Origin: Planctomycetales bacterium
Lineage (GTDB): Bacteria; Planctomycetota; SZUA-567
Assembly (NCBI GenBank): GCA_025997475.1
Contig: BNUQ01000056.1
Coordinates: 1 to 12,283, forward strand
DNA: 12,283 bases
Reading direction: 5' to 3'
Part shown: positions 1-5,852 of the stretch, one piece after another
Layout: the number at the start of each line of letters is the position of its first letter
Numbering within the stretch: the first letter of the stretch is position 1
Position numbers and translations under genes: made by a program
Notes under the pieces: model-generated
Database searches by the model: none
What the model saw: the letters and a program-made list of their open reading frames with translations, nothing else
What the model was told of the DNA's origin: nothing

Positions 1-122
1 CCTTAATCCAGTGCCACGCCGTTTCGTGTCCGGCGAGTGCCGCGAGCAATCGCTCCCATAAATCCTGATTTTTGACCGGCGTTTTCGCCGCGGTGCGCCA
101 ATTATTTTTCTGCCAATTCGCC
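1..122 (-). repeat. Inverted exact copy of an rnhA segment at the left contig end
   Basis: Positions 1-122 are the exact reverse complement of 399-520, which lie inside rnhA (position n pairs with 521-n). I checked every ten-base block. The match stops at 123, where G faces a T that would require A. The two arms are separated by 276 bp of unique sequence, so this is not a simple hairpin end. Together with the equivalent structure at the right end, the likeliest reading is a chimeric contig end rather than native DNA. Native sequence upstream of rnhA may therefore begin only at about 123. Confidence 0.9.
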
Positions 123-144
123 GGCGAGTTATGCCGATAAGCAG

Positions 145-597
145 ATGATGCAAAAGGTGCGAATTTACAGCGACGGCGCGTGTAGCGGCAATCCCGGTCC
201 GGGCGGTTGGGGCGCGATTTTGCAATGCGACGACCCCGCCCGCGAAAAAGAAATTTCCGGCGGCGAGCCGCACACCACGAACAACCGGATGGAATTGCTC
301 GCGGTCATCAGCGCCGTCGAGTTGCTAAAAGTGAAATGCCGCGTCGATATTTTCACCGACAGTCAATACGTCTGCGAAGCGTTTCGGAAAAATTGGCTGG
401 CGAATTGGCAGAAAAATAATTGGCGCACCGCGGCGAAAACGCCGGTCAAAAATCAGGATTTATGGGAGCGATTGCTCGCGGCACTCGCCGGACACGAAAC
501 GGCGTGGCACTGGATTAAGGGACATAACGAACATCCCGAAAACGAGCGCGCCGACCGATTGGCGGTGCGGGCGAGAGAGCGGTTGAAGAGCAATTAA
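145..597 (+). CDS. rnhA: Ribonuclease HI
   Basis: Cytoplasmic RNase HI cleaves the RNA strand of RNA-DNA hybrids (R-loops, Okazaki primers) using two metal ions. At 150 aa it has the usual family length. The opening [16 protein letters not shown] is the textbook RNase HI start. The catalytic carboxylates are D10, E50 (in NNRMELLA), D72 (in FTDSQY) and D137 (in ERADRLA), and the assisting histidine is H127 in WIKGHNEH. The tandem ATG codons at 145 and 148 leave the exact start open by one codon. No convincing Shine-Dalgarno is visible, but only about 22 bp upstream is likely to be native because 1-122 is a chimeric inverted copy. The gene stands alone; the next start is 226 bp away, beyond a palindromic element. 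Confidence 0.96.
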   Translation: MMQKVRIYSDGACSGNPGPGGWGAILQCDDPAREKEISGGEPHTTNNRMELLAVISAVELLKVKCRVDIFTDSQYVCEAFRKNWLANWQKNNWRTAAKTPVKNQDLWERLLAALAGHETAWHWIKGHNEHPENERADRLAVRARERLKSN

Positions 598-606
598 CAA
601 TAAGAG

Positions 607-753
607 ATGCTCTATTCAATTGCCACGCCTTTTAAGGCGTGGTGGGCGGTCAAAAAAGAAATGGGCTTTAGCCCAAATAAACCATTCGGCTAAAGCCGGT
701 CATTTTTCTAACGCTATCCACGCCCTAAAGGGCGTGGCAATTGAATAGAGCAT
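607..753. repeat. Modular palindromic element, copy 1 (147 bp)
   Basis: The element is bounded by perfect 23-bp inverted ends: 607-629 pairs with 731-753. The ends read ATGCTCTATTCAATTG plus CCACGCC, and the reverse complement. Inside are four short hairpins in a row: CCACGCCTT/AAGGCGTGG (622-642), GGGCT-TT-AGCCC (663-674), CGGCT-AA-AGCCG (687-698) and CCACGCCC/GGGCGTGG (718-737). It encodes nothing. Related copies lie at 8297-8434, 9783-9830 and 11531-11714. The bases after the right end (TTTTC) are shared by copies 1, 2 and 4. It looks like a REP- or MITE-type non-autonomous repeat; no transposase is in the window. Confidence 0.85.
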
Positions 754-765
754 TTTCTACTCCGC

Positions 766-800
766 TTAATTGTTAATTGTTAATTGTGAATTGTTAATTG
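766..800 (+). repeat. Five tandem TTAATTG heptamers
   Basis: There are five perfect-register 7-bp units: TTAATTG three times, TGAATTG once, then TTAATTG. They end 22 bp before the ATG at 823. Almost the same five-unit array, again with one TGAATTG variant, lies upstream of the gene at 2300. This resembles the short tandemly repeated repetitive sequences known from some bacteria. Confidence 0.9.
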
Positions 801-822
801 GTTCCATACCGGAGGGGCAAAA

Positions 823-2163
823 ATGAATTCAACGGTCGGACTTTGGGTCGCGGTGCTGGTGTTGGCGATTGCCGCCGCTTACGGCAATATCCAGTATTTC
901 AAACAGCAAACGTCGATGGAATTAAACAGCCAGTTGTTGCGCACGGCGACGGCGAGTTATTTGGTGGACGAATGCGGCAACGAAAACATCAAGAAATTGA
1001 TGATTGAAAACGCCGAAGTCAGCAAGCAATTGGACATCGAGCGCGCGCGCGCCAACGACGCCGAACAGGGACTCCGCAATACCCGCATCGCCCGCGACCG
1101 CGAGCGCCGCAACGCCGAAAACGCCGTCGCCAAAGCCGCCGAAGCGGAAGACCGGCGCCGGACGTTAGAAGAGCGCTTGACCAAAGCCGAAGACGAAAGC
1201 GTCAAATTCCGCGAGAAAGCGGCGGGCTACGACGAATACGTCGGCAAAAGCAACGAAGAAACCAACGAAATCCACCGCTTGGCGTCCGCCAAAAACGAAC
1301 TCGAAAGTCAAAACGAAACGCTGGCGCAAGAACGCGAAGGACTCATCCGCTCGGCGCGGTTGCGCATCCGCGATTTGCAAACGGTCAACGCCAACCTGAA
1401 AGACACCATCGCGCAAAAGAACGAAGCCCAGCGCGCCCGCGGTTCGGCGGCGACTTCCCGCTCGGACGCGGTCGGCAAAGTTTTAGACATCGACCTATCC
1501 AATCGTTTCTGCGTGGTCGATTTGGGAAGCGTCAACAACGTGCGGCGCGGGATGCGGTTCGAGGTCGGACGGTGGCAGTTCAACCAATGGCATCCGACGG
1601 GCATCATTGAATTGGTCAAAATTTCGCCCAGCACCAGCGAGGCCATCGTCATCGACGAGCCGACGGTCTATAAGGTCTGCCCGGAAACCGGCTATGTGGC
1701 GAAAGACATCGAAGAAATTTTCAGTCCTTACGCGGCGACGCGCTACGGCGGCGCCATCAAGTTGGACACGGTGGAGCGAAGCGCGATTAGTTCGATGAAA
1801 GAGAGCGACCCGATTATCACCGGCGACAGTTTGCGGAGCCGCATTTATCAACGCGACCGCCGGTTGAAATTCGCGTTCGTCGGGCAACCGGTGGTCTATG
1901 CCGAAGAAATTTTGCGCGCGAAAATCACCGAAGCGGGCAACGTTTTCCAAGACGCGATTTCGCCGGAAACCGACATTCTGATTATCGGCAAAGTCGAAGA
2001 GGTCGTCGCGCCGGAAAAACTCGGCGACAACGACAAACTGAACCCCGAAGTCGAAGAGGCGTATCGCATCGCCCAACAAGCGAAAGACGCCGAAGAATTC
2101 GCGGTGCATTACGGCATTCCGATTATGCGGGAAGTCGAACTGAACGAGTTCTTGCGCAATTAG
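823..2163 (+). CDS. Membrane-anchored coiled-coil protein with a BRCT-like C-terminus
   Basis: I do not recognise this 446-aa protein as a named family. A single hydrophobic helix at residues 5-20 is probably an uncleaved anchor. Residues 55-210 are rich in E, K, R, A and N with heptad-like spacing, giving a long coiled coil. Residues 216-285 (GKVLDIDLSNRFCVVDLGS, then VRRGMRFEV) look like a small beta-rich module seen after coiled coils in envelope proteins. Residues 347-446 resemble a BRCT fold: LKFAFVGQPV, then ISPETDILIIGKVEE, then a closing helix with YGIPIMREVELNEFL. BRCT domains usually bind DNA-repair partners, so the membrane anchor is odd. The start is supported by GGAGGGG at 811-817 with close to ideal spacing. 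The gene is not overlapped by its neighbours. Function unknown; a structural or scaffold role is inference. Confidence 0.85.
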   Translation: MNSTVGLWVAVLVLAIAAAYGNIQYFKQQTSMELNSQLLRTATASYLVDECGNENIKKLMIENAEVSKQLDIERARANDAEQGLRNTRIARDRERRNAENAVAKAAEAEDRRRTLEERLTKAEDESVKFREKAAGYDEYVGKSNEETNEIHRLASAKNELESQNETLAQEREGLIRSARLRIRDLQTVNANLKDTIAQKNEAQRARGSAATSRSDAVGKVLDIDLSNRFCVVDLGSVNNVRRGMRFEVGRWQFNQWHPTGIIELVKISPSTSEAIVIDEPTVYKVCPETGYVAKDIEEIFSPYAATRYGGAIKLDTVERSAISSMKESDPIITGDSLRSRIYQRDRRLKFAFVGQPVVYAEEILRAKITEAGNVFQDAISPETDILIIGKVEEVVAPEKLGDNDKLNPEVEEAYRIAQQAKDAEEFAVHYGIPIMREVELNEFLRN

Positions 2164-2233
2164 GTCGGGCTCACGATAAACAATGCGGAGTTTGATTTTC
2201 AGATTCGCTTCGCGCAATTTTGACAATTACTCC

Positions 2234-2268
2234 TCAATTGTTAATTGTGAATTGTTAATTGTTAATTG
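2234..2268 (+). repeat. Five tandem TTAATTG-type heptamers, second array
   Basis: Units in order are TCAATTG, TTAATTG, TGAATTG, TTAATTG and TTAATTG. The array lies 31 bp before the ATG at 2300 in the 136-bp gap after the coiled-coil gene. An in-frame extension of the next gene runs through it, but the array is not plausibly coding. Nothing else is recognisable in the gap. Confidence 0.9.
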
Positions 2269-2299
2269 CGCTCTAAAACCAACAGCGAAAGAGGAAATT

Positions 2300-3178
2300 A
2301 TGCCGCCCGTTTATCCCGCGAAGACGCTTAAATTTTCTTTGCCGCCGCGACCGCCGGCGGACAGCGAGCAGGACTTCGGCTCGGTGTTGGTCATCGGCGA
2401 CGGCACCAGCAGTTACGGCGTGGGAATGTTGATTGCGCTCGCGGCGTTGCGGAGCGGCGCGGGAAGCGTTACGCGCGTTACGTCGGCGGAGCGCGCCAAC
2501 GCGGCGCGGGCGGTGCATCCTGAAATCGCCATTTTGCACTTGCCGGAAAACAAGGGCGAAGCGTTCACGCTGGCGGCGCGCGAGTATCTGTTGGAAGTCG
2601 CGCAGGAGTATTCCTGCGCCGTTTTGGGCTTCGCTTTGCCGCCGTCCGGCGAAAGCGGCGAATTATTGCGCCTGTTAATTCGCGAAACGCCGTTGCCGCT
2701 CATCGTCGGCGGTTCGGCGTTGCGCGCGGTTTCCACCGAGCGGCGGTTGTTCGCCGACCGCGTCGCGCCGACGGTGATTGTCGCCAACGCGGCGGAAATC
2801 GAGTATTTGCTGAACGACGACGAAAAGACCTCGCCGACCGACTACGCCCTGCGCTACGCGCAAAGCACCCAGACGATTGTCGCGCTTATCGGGCGCACGA
2901 TTAGGGTAACCGACGGCGGGCAGGTTATCGACAATCCCACCGGCAAAAGCGGAATGTTCACCGTCGGCGCGGACGCGGTGTTGGCCGGCGTCGTCGCGGC
3001 GTTAATCGCGCAGAAAAGCGACCCGCGGTCCGCCGCCGTGGCGGGCGCGTATCTGCACGGCTGGGCGTCCGATTTTGCCGTGAAAAAACTCGGTCATTAC
3101 GGCGTCATCGCCGGCGACATCGTGGCAAGTTTGCCGGAAGCGTTTAAGGCGCAATGTAAAAGAGCAATTAAGAAATGA
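2300..3178 (+). CDS. NAD(P)H-hydrate dehydratase (NnrD/YjeF C-domain) homologue, probably catalytically degenerate
   Basis: This 292-aa protein has the ribokinase-like fold of ADP-dependent (S)-NAD(P)H-hydrate dehydratase, which repairs hydrated nicotinamide cofactors. Family landmarks are present: VLVIGDGTSSYGVG then AALRSGAGSVT (residues 29-58), AVHPEIAIL (71-79), NPTGKSGMFT (212-221) and AGAYLHGWASD (248-258). The functional motifs are altered. The GSGD catalytic motif reads GADA (223-226), so the Asp is shifted by one and Ala sits at its place. GPGLG is replaced by GFALPP (110-115), DADAL by GGSAL (137-141), and the PHxGE segment by NAAE (163-166). This suggests a pseudoenzyme or a changed activity. 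The start ATG has GAGG at 2291-2294; an in-frame upstream extension would translate the heptamer repeats and is rejected. The stop overlaps the next start by ATGA, so the two genes are probably translationally coupled. Confidence 0.85.
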   Translation: MPPVYPAKTLKFSLPPRPPADSEQDFGSVLVIGDGTSSYGVGMLIALAALRSGAGSVTRVTSAERANAARAVHPEIAILHLPENKGEAFTLAAREYLLEVAQEYSCAVLGFALPPSGESGELLRLLIRETPLPLIVGGSALRAVSTERRLFADRVAPTVIVANAAEIEYLLNDDEKTSPTDYALRYAQSTQTIVALIGRTIRVTDGGQVIDNPTGKSGMFTVGADAVLAGVVAALIAQKSDPRSAAVAGAYLHGWASDFAVKKLGHYGVIAGDIVASLPEAFKAQCKRAIKK

Positions 3179-4137
3179 CCAGGCGCGCGATGCCCCCCAC
3201 TCCCCAATCAGACGCCGAACTAATGGCGGCGGCGCAAGGCGGCGACGAAACGGCTTTTGCGACGTTGGTCGAGCGGCATCAACAATTGGTCGAAAAAGTA
3301 ACGTGGCGTTTCAGCCACCAGCCCGCCGAACACGAGGACTTGACGCACGAGGTTTTTGTGCAGTTTTTTCTGGGAATGGCGCGGTATCGCGGCGAGGCGC
3401 CGGTAACGCATTTCTTGACGGCGTTAGCCCGCCGCCTCGGTTTTCGTTTTTGGGAAAAACGCGCCCGTTCCCGCACCCGCCCGCTACCGGAAGATTTCGC
3501 CGACACGTTCGCCGCGCCGCCCGCGCCGCCCGCCGCCGAACCGGCGCCGACGTTGTTTGACCTGTTGAGCGAACTCAAACCCGACGACCGGCTGGCGCTG
3601 ACGCTCACTTATTACGACCGTTATGAAGCCCCGCAAATCGCCGCCACGCTGGGCTGGACGCTCGACGCGACGCGGATGCGTTTAACGCGGGCGCGACGCA
3701 GTTTGCAAGAAATTGTCCGCCGGCGCGGGCTTGACGCGGCGCAAATAATTCAGGGAGAATTGGCGATGCCGAAACTTGACGAAACGATGACCGGTTTGGC
3801 GGCGGGCGAGCCCGCGACGCGCCAAACGCAGATTTTCCCGCGCGAAGTGGTGGAAACGGCAAAAACCAAAATGGCGGCGACTTATTTGTTGCTCCGCCCG
3901 ACGCCGCGCGAAGCCGTCGAAGCCGCGCAAAAAATGGCGGCGCAATATCAGTTGTCCGACGGCGGACACGAACGCGCCGAGCGGGCGTTCACCGTGTTTT
4001 TTGTGGAACTCGAACGGCGGCAAAAAGAATATCGCGACGGAGTTTTCGCGTTGCGGCAAAACCTCGCCGCGGAACTCCGCGACATCTTGCCGCCCGCCGC
4101 CTTCGCCGAGTGGAAAGAGAAGCAAGGGAGGGGTTAG
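3175..4137 (+). CDS. ECF-type RNA polymerase sigma factor with a C-terminal extension
   Basis: The 320-aa product carries sigma region 2 at about residues 16-99 (AELMAAAQGGDETAFATLVE, then EHEDLTHEVFVQFF and a region with ARRLGFRFWEKRARSR). A Pro/Ala-rich linker spans 105-127. Region 4 lies at 128-184 (LSELKPDDRLALTLTYYDRY, then QIAATLGWTLDATRMRLTRA, the helix-turn-helix that reads the -35). Typical ECF factors end near residue 185. Here about 135 more residues follow, charged and probably helical, ending LRDILPPAAFAEWKEKQGRG; I do not recognise this part. It begins near an internal ATG at 3766 (codon 198) preceded by AGGGAG, so a separate C-terminal product is possible. The start codon lies in the ATGA overlap with the NnrD-like gene; another ATG at 3190 is possible. 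No obvious anti-sigma gene follows. Confidence 0.88.
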   Translation: MTRRAMPPTPQSDAELMAAAQGGDETAFATLVERHQQLVEKVTWRFSHQPAEHEDLTHEVFVQFFLGMARYRGEAPVTHFLTALARRLGFRFWEKRARSRTRPLPEDFADTFAAPPAPPAAEPAPTLFDLLSELKPDDRLALTLTYYDRYEAPQIAATLGWTLDATRMRLTRARRSLQEIVRRRGLDAAQIIQGELAMPKLDETMTGLAAGEPATRQTQIFPREVVETAKTKMAATYLLLRPTPREAVEAAQKMAAQYQLSDGGHERAERAFTVFFVELERRQKEYRDGVFALRQNLAAELRDILPPAAFAEWKEKQGRG

Positions 4138-4202
4138 GCAGGCGGGACAAGGGTTTTAAGGGAATAAGTTTTTTAAGCGTTTGAAAAACGCAAAAAGCGC
4201 AA

Positions 4203-4223
4203 TTTCAACTTTCAACTTTCAAC
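4203..4223 (+). repeat. Three tandem TTTCAAC heptamers
   Basis: There are three perfect 7-bp units followed by TTTT, in the 144-bp gap between the sigma-factor gene and the PAAR gene, 58 bp before the ATG at 4282. The period is the same as the TTAATTG arrays but the sequence differs. The gap also holds a weak 6-bp hairpin at 4177-4191 with no T-run after it. Confidence 0.85.
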
Positions 4224-4281
4224 TTTTCCCTTAACCGCCTAAGATGCGTTCGTTTCGTTCGCTATTTTGCAGGAGAAAACC

Positions 4282-4584
4282 ATGGGACAGCCGGCGGCGA
4301 GAATTACCGATATGCATATTTGTCCGATGGTAACCCCCGGGGTGCCGCCGATACCGCACGTCGGCGGACCCGTCGTTTCGCCGTCGGCGCCGACGGTGTT
4401 AATCGGCAAAATGCCGGCGGCGGGAGTCGGGAGCGCGGCGGTTTGCGTCGGACCGCCCGACGCGGTGGTCAAGGGGTCGGCGACGGTGCTCGCGGGCAAA
4501 GTGCCGCTGGCGCGAATGGGCGACGCCTGCGCGCACGGCGGAACGATTGTCGCGGGCTGTCCTACGGTGTTGGTTGGCGGATAA
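4282..4584 (+). CDS. PAAR-domain protein (T6SS spike tip)
   Basis: This 100-aa protein is almost entirely a PAAR domain. PAAR proteins form the zinc-stabilised conical tip on VgrG at the end of the type VI secretion tube and carry or recruit effectors. Visible features are PAARITDMHICP (residues 4-15), HVGGPVVSPSAPTVLIGKMP (26-45), the repeated short beta pattern PDAVVKGSATVLAGKVPLA and a final AHGGTIVAGCPTVLVGG. Candidate zinc ligands are H12, C14, H26, C83 and H85. It has no effector extension, so it is a stand-alone tip. The start is the ATG with AGGAG at 4271-4275, six bases away; an upstream in-frame TTG is rejected. The 3' end overlaps the convergent gene by 23 bp. No VgrG or other T6SS gene lies next to it. 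Confidence 0.93.
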   Translation: MGQPAARITDMHICPMVTPGVPPIPHVGGPVVSPSAPTVLIGKMPAAGVGSAAVCVGPPDAVVKGSATVLAGKVPLARMGDACAHGGTIVAGCPTVLVGG

Positions 4585-5722
4585 GCGCGTCCGCCTCGGC
4601 TCGCAATTGCGCGGTGAATTGCCGGATGTGAACGCTTCGTTTTTTTTCGACCGGCGCGTCTTCTTCGACGGCGCGAAAAAAAGCGAAGCAGGATTTCCCG
4701 CCGTCCGCGCCGGCGCGACGGTTGTCGTCGAGACGGCTACAAACGCCGCCGATATTGCGGCGCACCATCGCCGTCAAATACAGTAAATTTTCATACCGTT
4801 CCGCGTATCGCCGCAACACGGTTTGCCGCAGGGTCGAGTCGGTCAGGAGCCCCGCAAATTCGTCCCAGTTGGCGGCGATTAATTGCAATTGCGTCTCGCC
4901 GCGCGCGCGCTGATAGCGGGTCAGTTCGCCGCGCGGCTCCGCCGAATACGCTTTCGCCCACGCCAGCGCCGCGCCGTAAATATCGCCGGCGTCTAAATAA
5001 TCAAGCGGCGCGTCGCAGAAAAACAATTCGACCGCGCCGGTCAATATCGCATAGACCCCCGCCGGCATATCTTCGCCCCAGCGCATCGTCTTGCCGTCGG
5101 CAAATTGATAAATCCGCCCCTGCGGTTTTATTTGCCCCTGACCGCCTACCGCCGGTCGGTCGGCGAAGGCGCGCGGCGGCGGCGGCAGTAATCGCCGGAA
5201 ATTTTCGACCAGTGCGGTCGGTATGGACGCCAATTCCACATAGCCGCGTCCGTGACGTTCTCGCGCCCGCAACACGGCTTCGCCTTCCTCGATAAAATGC
5301 CGCAACGACCGGTCTAAACGTTGGCGCAATTGGTGCAGTTGCCTCAGCAACGTCAACTGTTGGGCGATGGTTTCACAAAAAAGTTCTATCAATTGCGCGG
5401 TGTCAACCGGCTCGCCGCCGTTGTTGGTCGGCGCGGTCGAAGCGATTGCCCCGACCGCCGGTAGCGCCAAGGAGCAAGCGGGCAGTTGTTCCGGCGCCAC
5501 GCTCCACGCCGTCGCGCCGCCCGCACCGGCGCGGGCGCTCACCGGCGGCGCGTCCAGCGACGGACACAGCAACGACGCGTCGATTATCGCGCCCGGTCGA
5601 TTGACGACGTGAAACGGACTGTCGTCTTCCCAAAAAAATTCCACCGTCCCCGCCGCCAACAATATCAGCGCCGGCGGCGATTCGTCTTGGGTGATAATGG
5701 GGGCGTGAGAGGGATAGTGCAT
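4562..5722 (-). CDS. Protein with one or two cyclic-nucleotide-binding-like domains
   Basis: The 386-aa product is not a known named gene. Residues 17-85 (LILLAAGTVEFFWED, then NRPGAIIDASLL) and more clearly 196-295 (GRIYQFADGKTMRWGEDMPA, then GVYAILTGAVELFFCDAP and LDAGDIYGAALAWAK) follow the beta-roll pattern of cNMP-binding domains. A helical, Leu/Arg-rich linker at about 108-155 could be a dimerising coiled coil. A helix-rich C-terminus follows, with no visible DNA-binding helix-turn-helix. Ligand binding is not assured: the usual phosphate-binding Arg motif is not evident. The ATG at 5722 has no Shine-Dalgarno on this strand and sits just after a heptamer array, so the start is uncertain. 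The gene converges on and overlaps the PAAR gene by 23 bp. A signalling or regulatory role is inference. Confidence 0.7.
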   Translation of the reverse strand: MHYPSHAPIITQDESPPALILLAAGTVEFFWEDDSPFHVVNRPGAIIDASLLCPSLDAPPVSARAGAGGATAWSVAPEQLPACSLALPAVGAIASTAPTNNGGEPVDTAQLIELFCETIAQQLTLLRQLHQLRQRLDRSLRHFIEEGEAVLRARERHGRGYVELASIPTALVENFRRLLPPPPRAFADRPAVGGQGQIKPQGRIYQFADGKTMRWGEDMPAGVYAILTGAVELFFCDAPLDYLDAGDIYGAALAWAKAYSAEPRGELTRYQRARGETQLQLIAANWDEFAGLLTDSTLRQTVLRRYAERYENLLYLTAMVRRNIGGVCSRLDDNRRAGADGGKSCFAFFRAVEEDAPVEKKRSVHIRQFTAQLRAEADALIRQPTP

Positions 5723-5730
5723 TGGAGGAG

Positions 5731-5751
5731 AGTTTAGAGTTTAGAGTTTAG
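5731..5751. repeat. Three tandem AGTTTAG heptamers
   Basis: Three perfect 7-bp units plus a partial one lie 8 bp upstream of the minus-strand start at 5722. On the gene's own strand the unit reads CTAAACT. The array takes the place where a ribosome binding site would be expected. Confidence 0.85.
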
Positions 5752-5769
5752 AGAAGTTTGCCCTCTCGC

Positions 5770-5822
5770 AAAAAAAAATCGCGGCGCGGTCTGCCACCTT
5801 TGGGGGGCAACGCCGCGCCGCG
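5770..5822 (-). terminator. Intrinsic terminator of the autotransporter gene
   Basis: Read on the minus strand, a GC-only 10-bp stem (CGCGGCGCGG at 5822-5813 pairing with 5789-5780) encloses a loop with a further short TGCC/GGCA pairing, and is followed at once by A and nine T (5778-5770). It begins 30 bp after the restored autotransporter stop at 5853. This is a textbook Rho-independent terminator and separates that gene from the one starting at 5722. Confidence 0.85.
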
Positions 5823-5852
5823 CCGGTTTTCGCCGCCGATTTTCGCCGCCGG

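Noticed and set aside
1..520. Inverted repeat as a hairpin telomere or linear-replicon end
   Set aside because: The arms are separated by 276 bp of non-palindromic sequence and the right end copies a different gene, so chimeric joins explain both better.
1495..2226. 243-codon minus-strand open frame under the coiled-coil gene
   Set aside because: It is a shadow of GC-rich third positions; the plus-strand gene has a good RBS and domain structure.
2183..2299. N-terminal extension of the NnrD-like protein by 39 codons
   Set aside because: It would translate the heptamer array; the ATG at 2300 has its own Shine-Dalgarno.
4177..4191. Hairpin GCGTTT-GAA-AAACGC after the sigma-factor gene as a terminator
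   Set aside because: Only six pairs, AT-rich inside, and followed by A rather than T on the plus strand; no T-run on the minus strand either.
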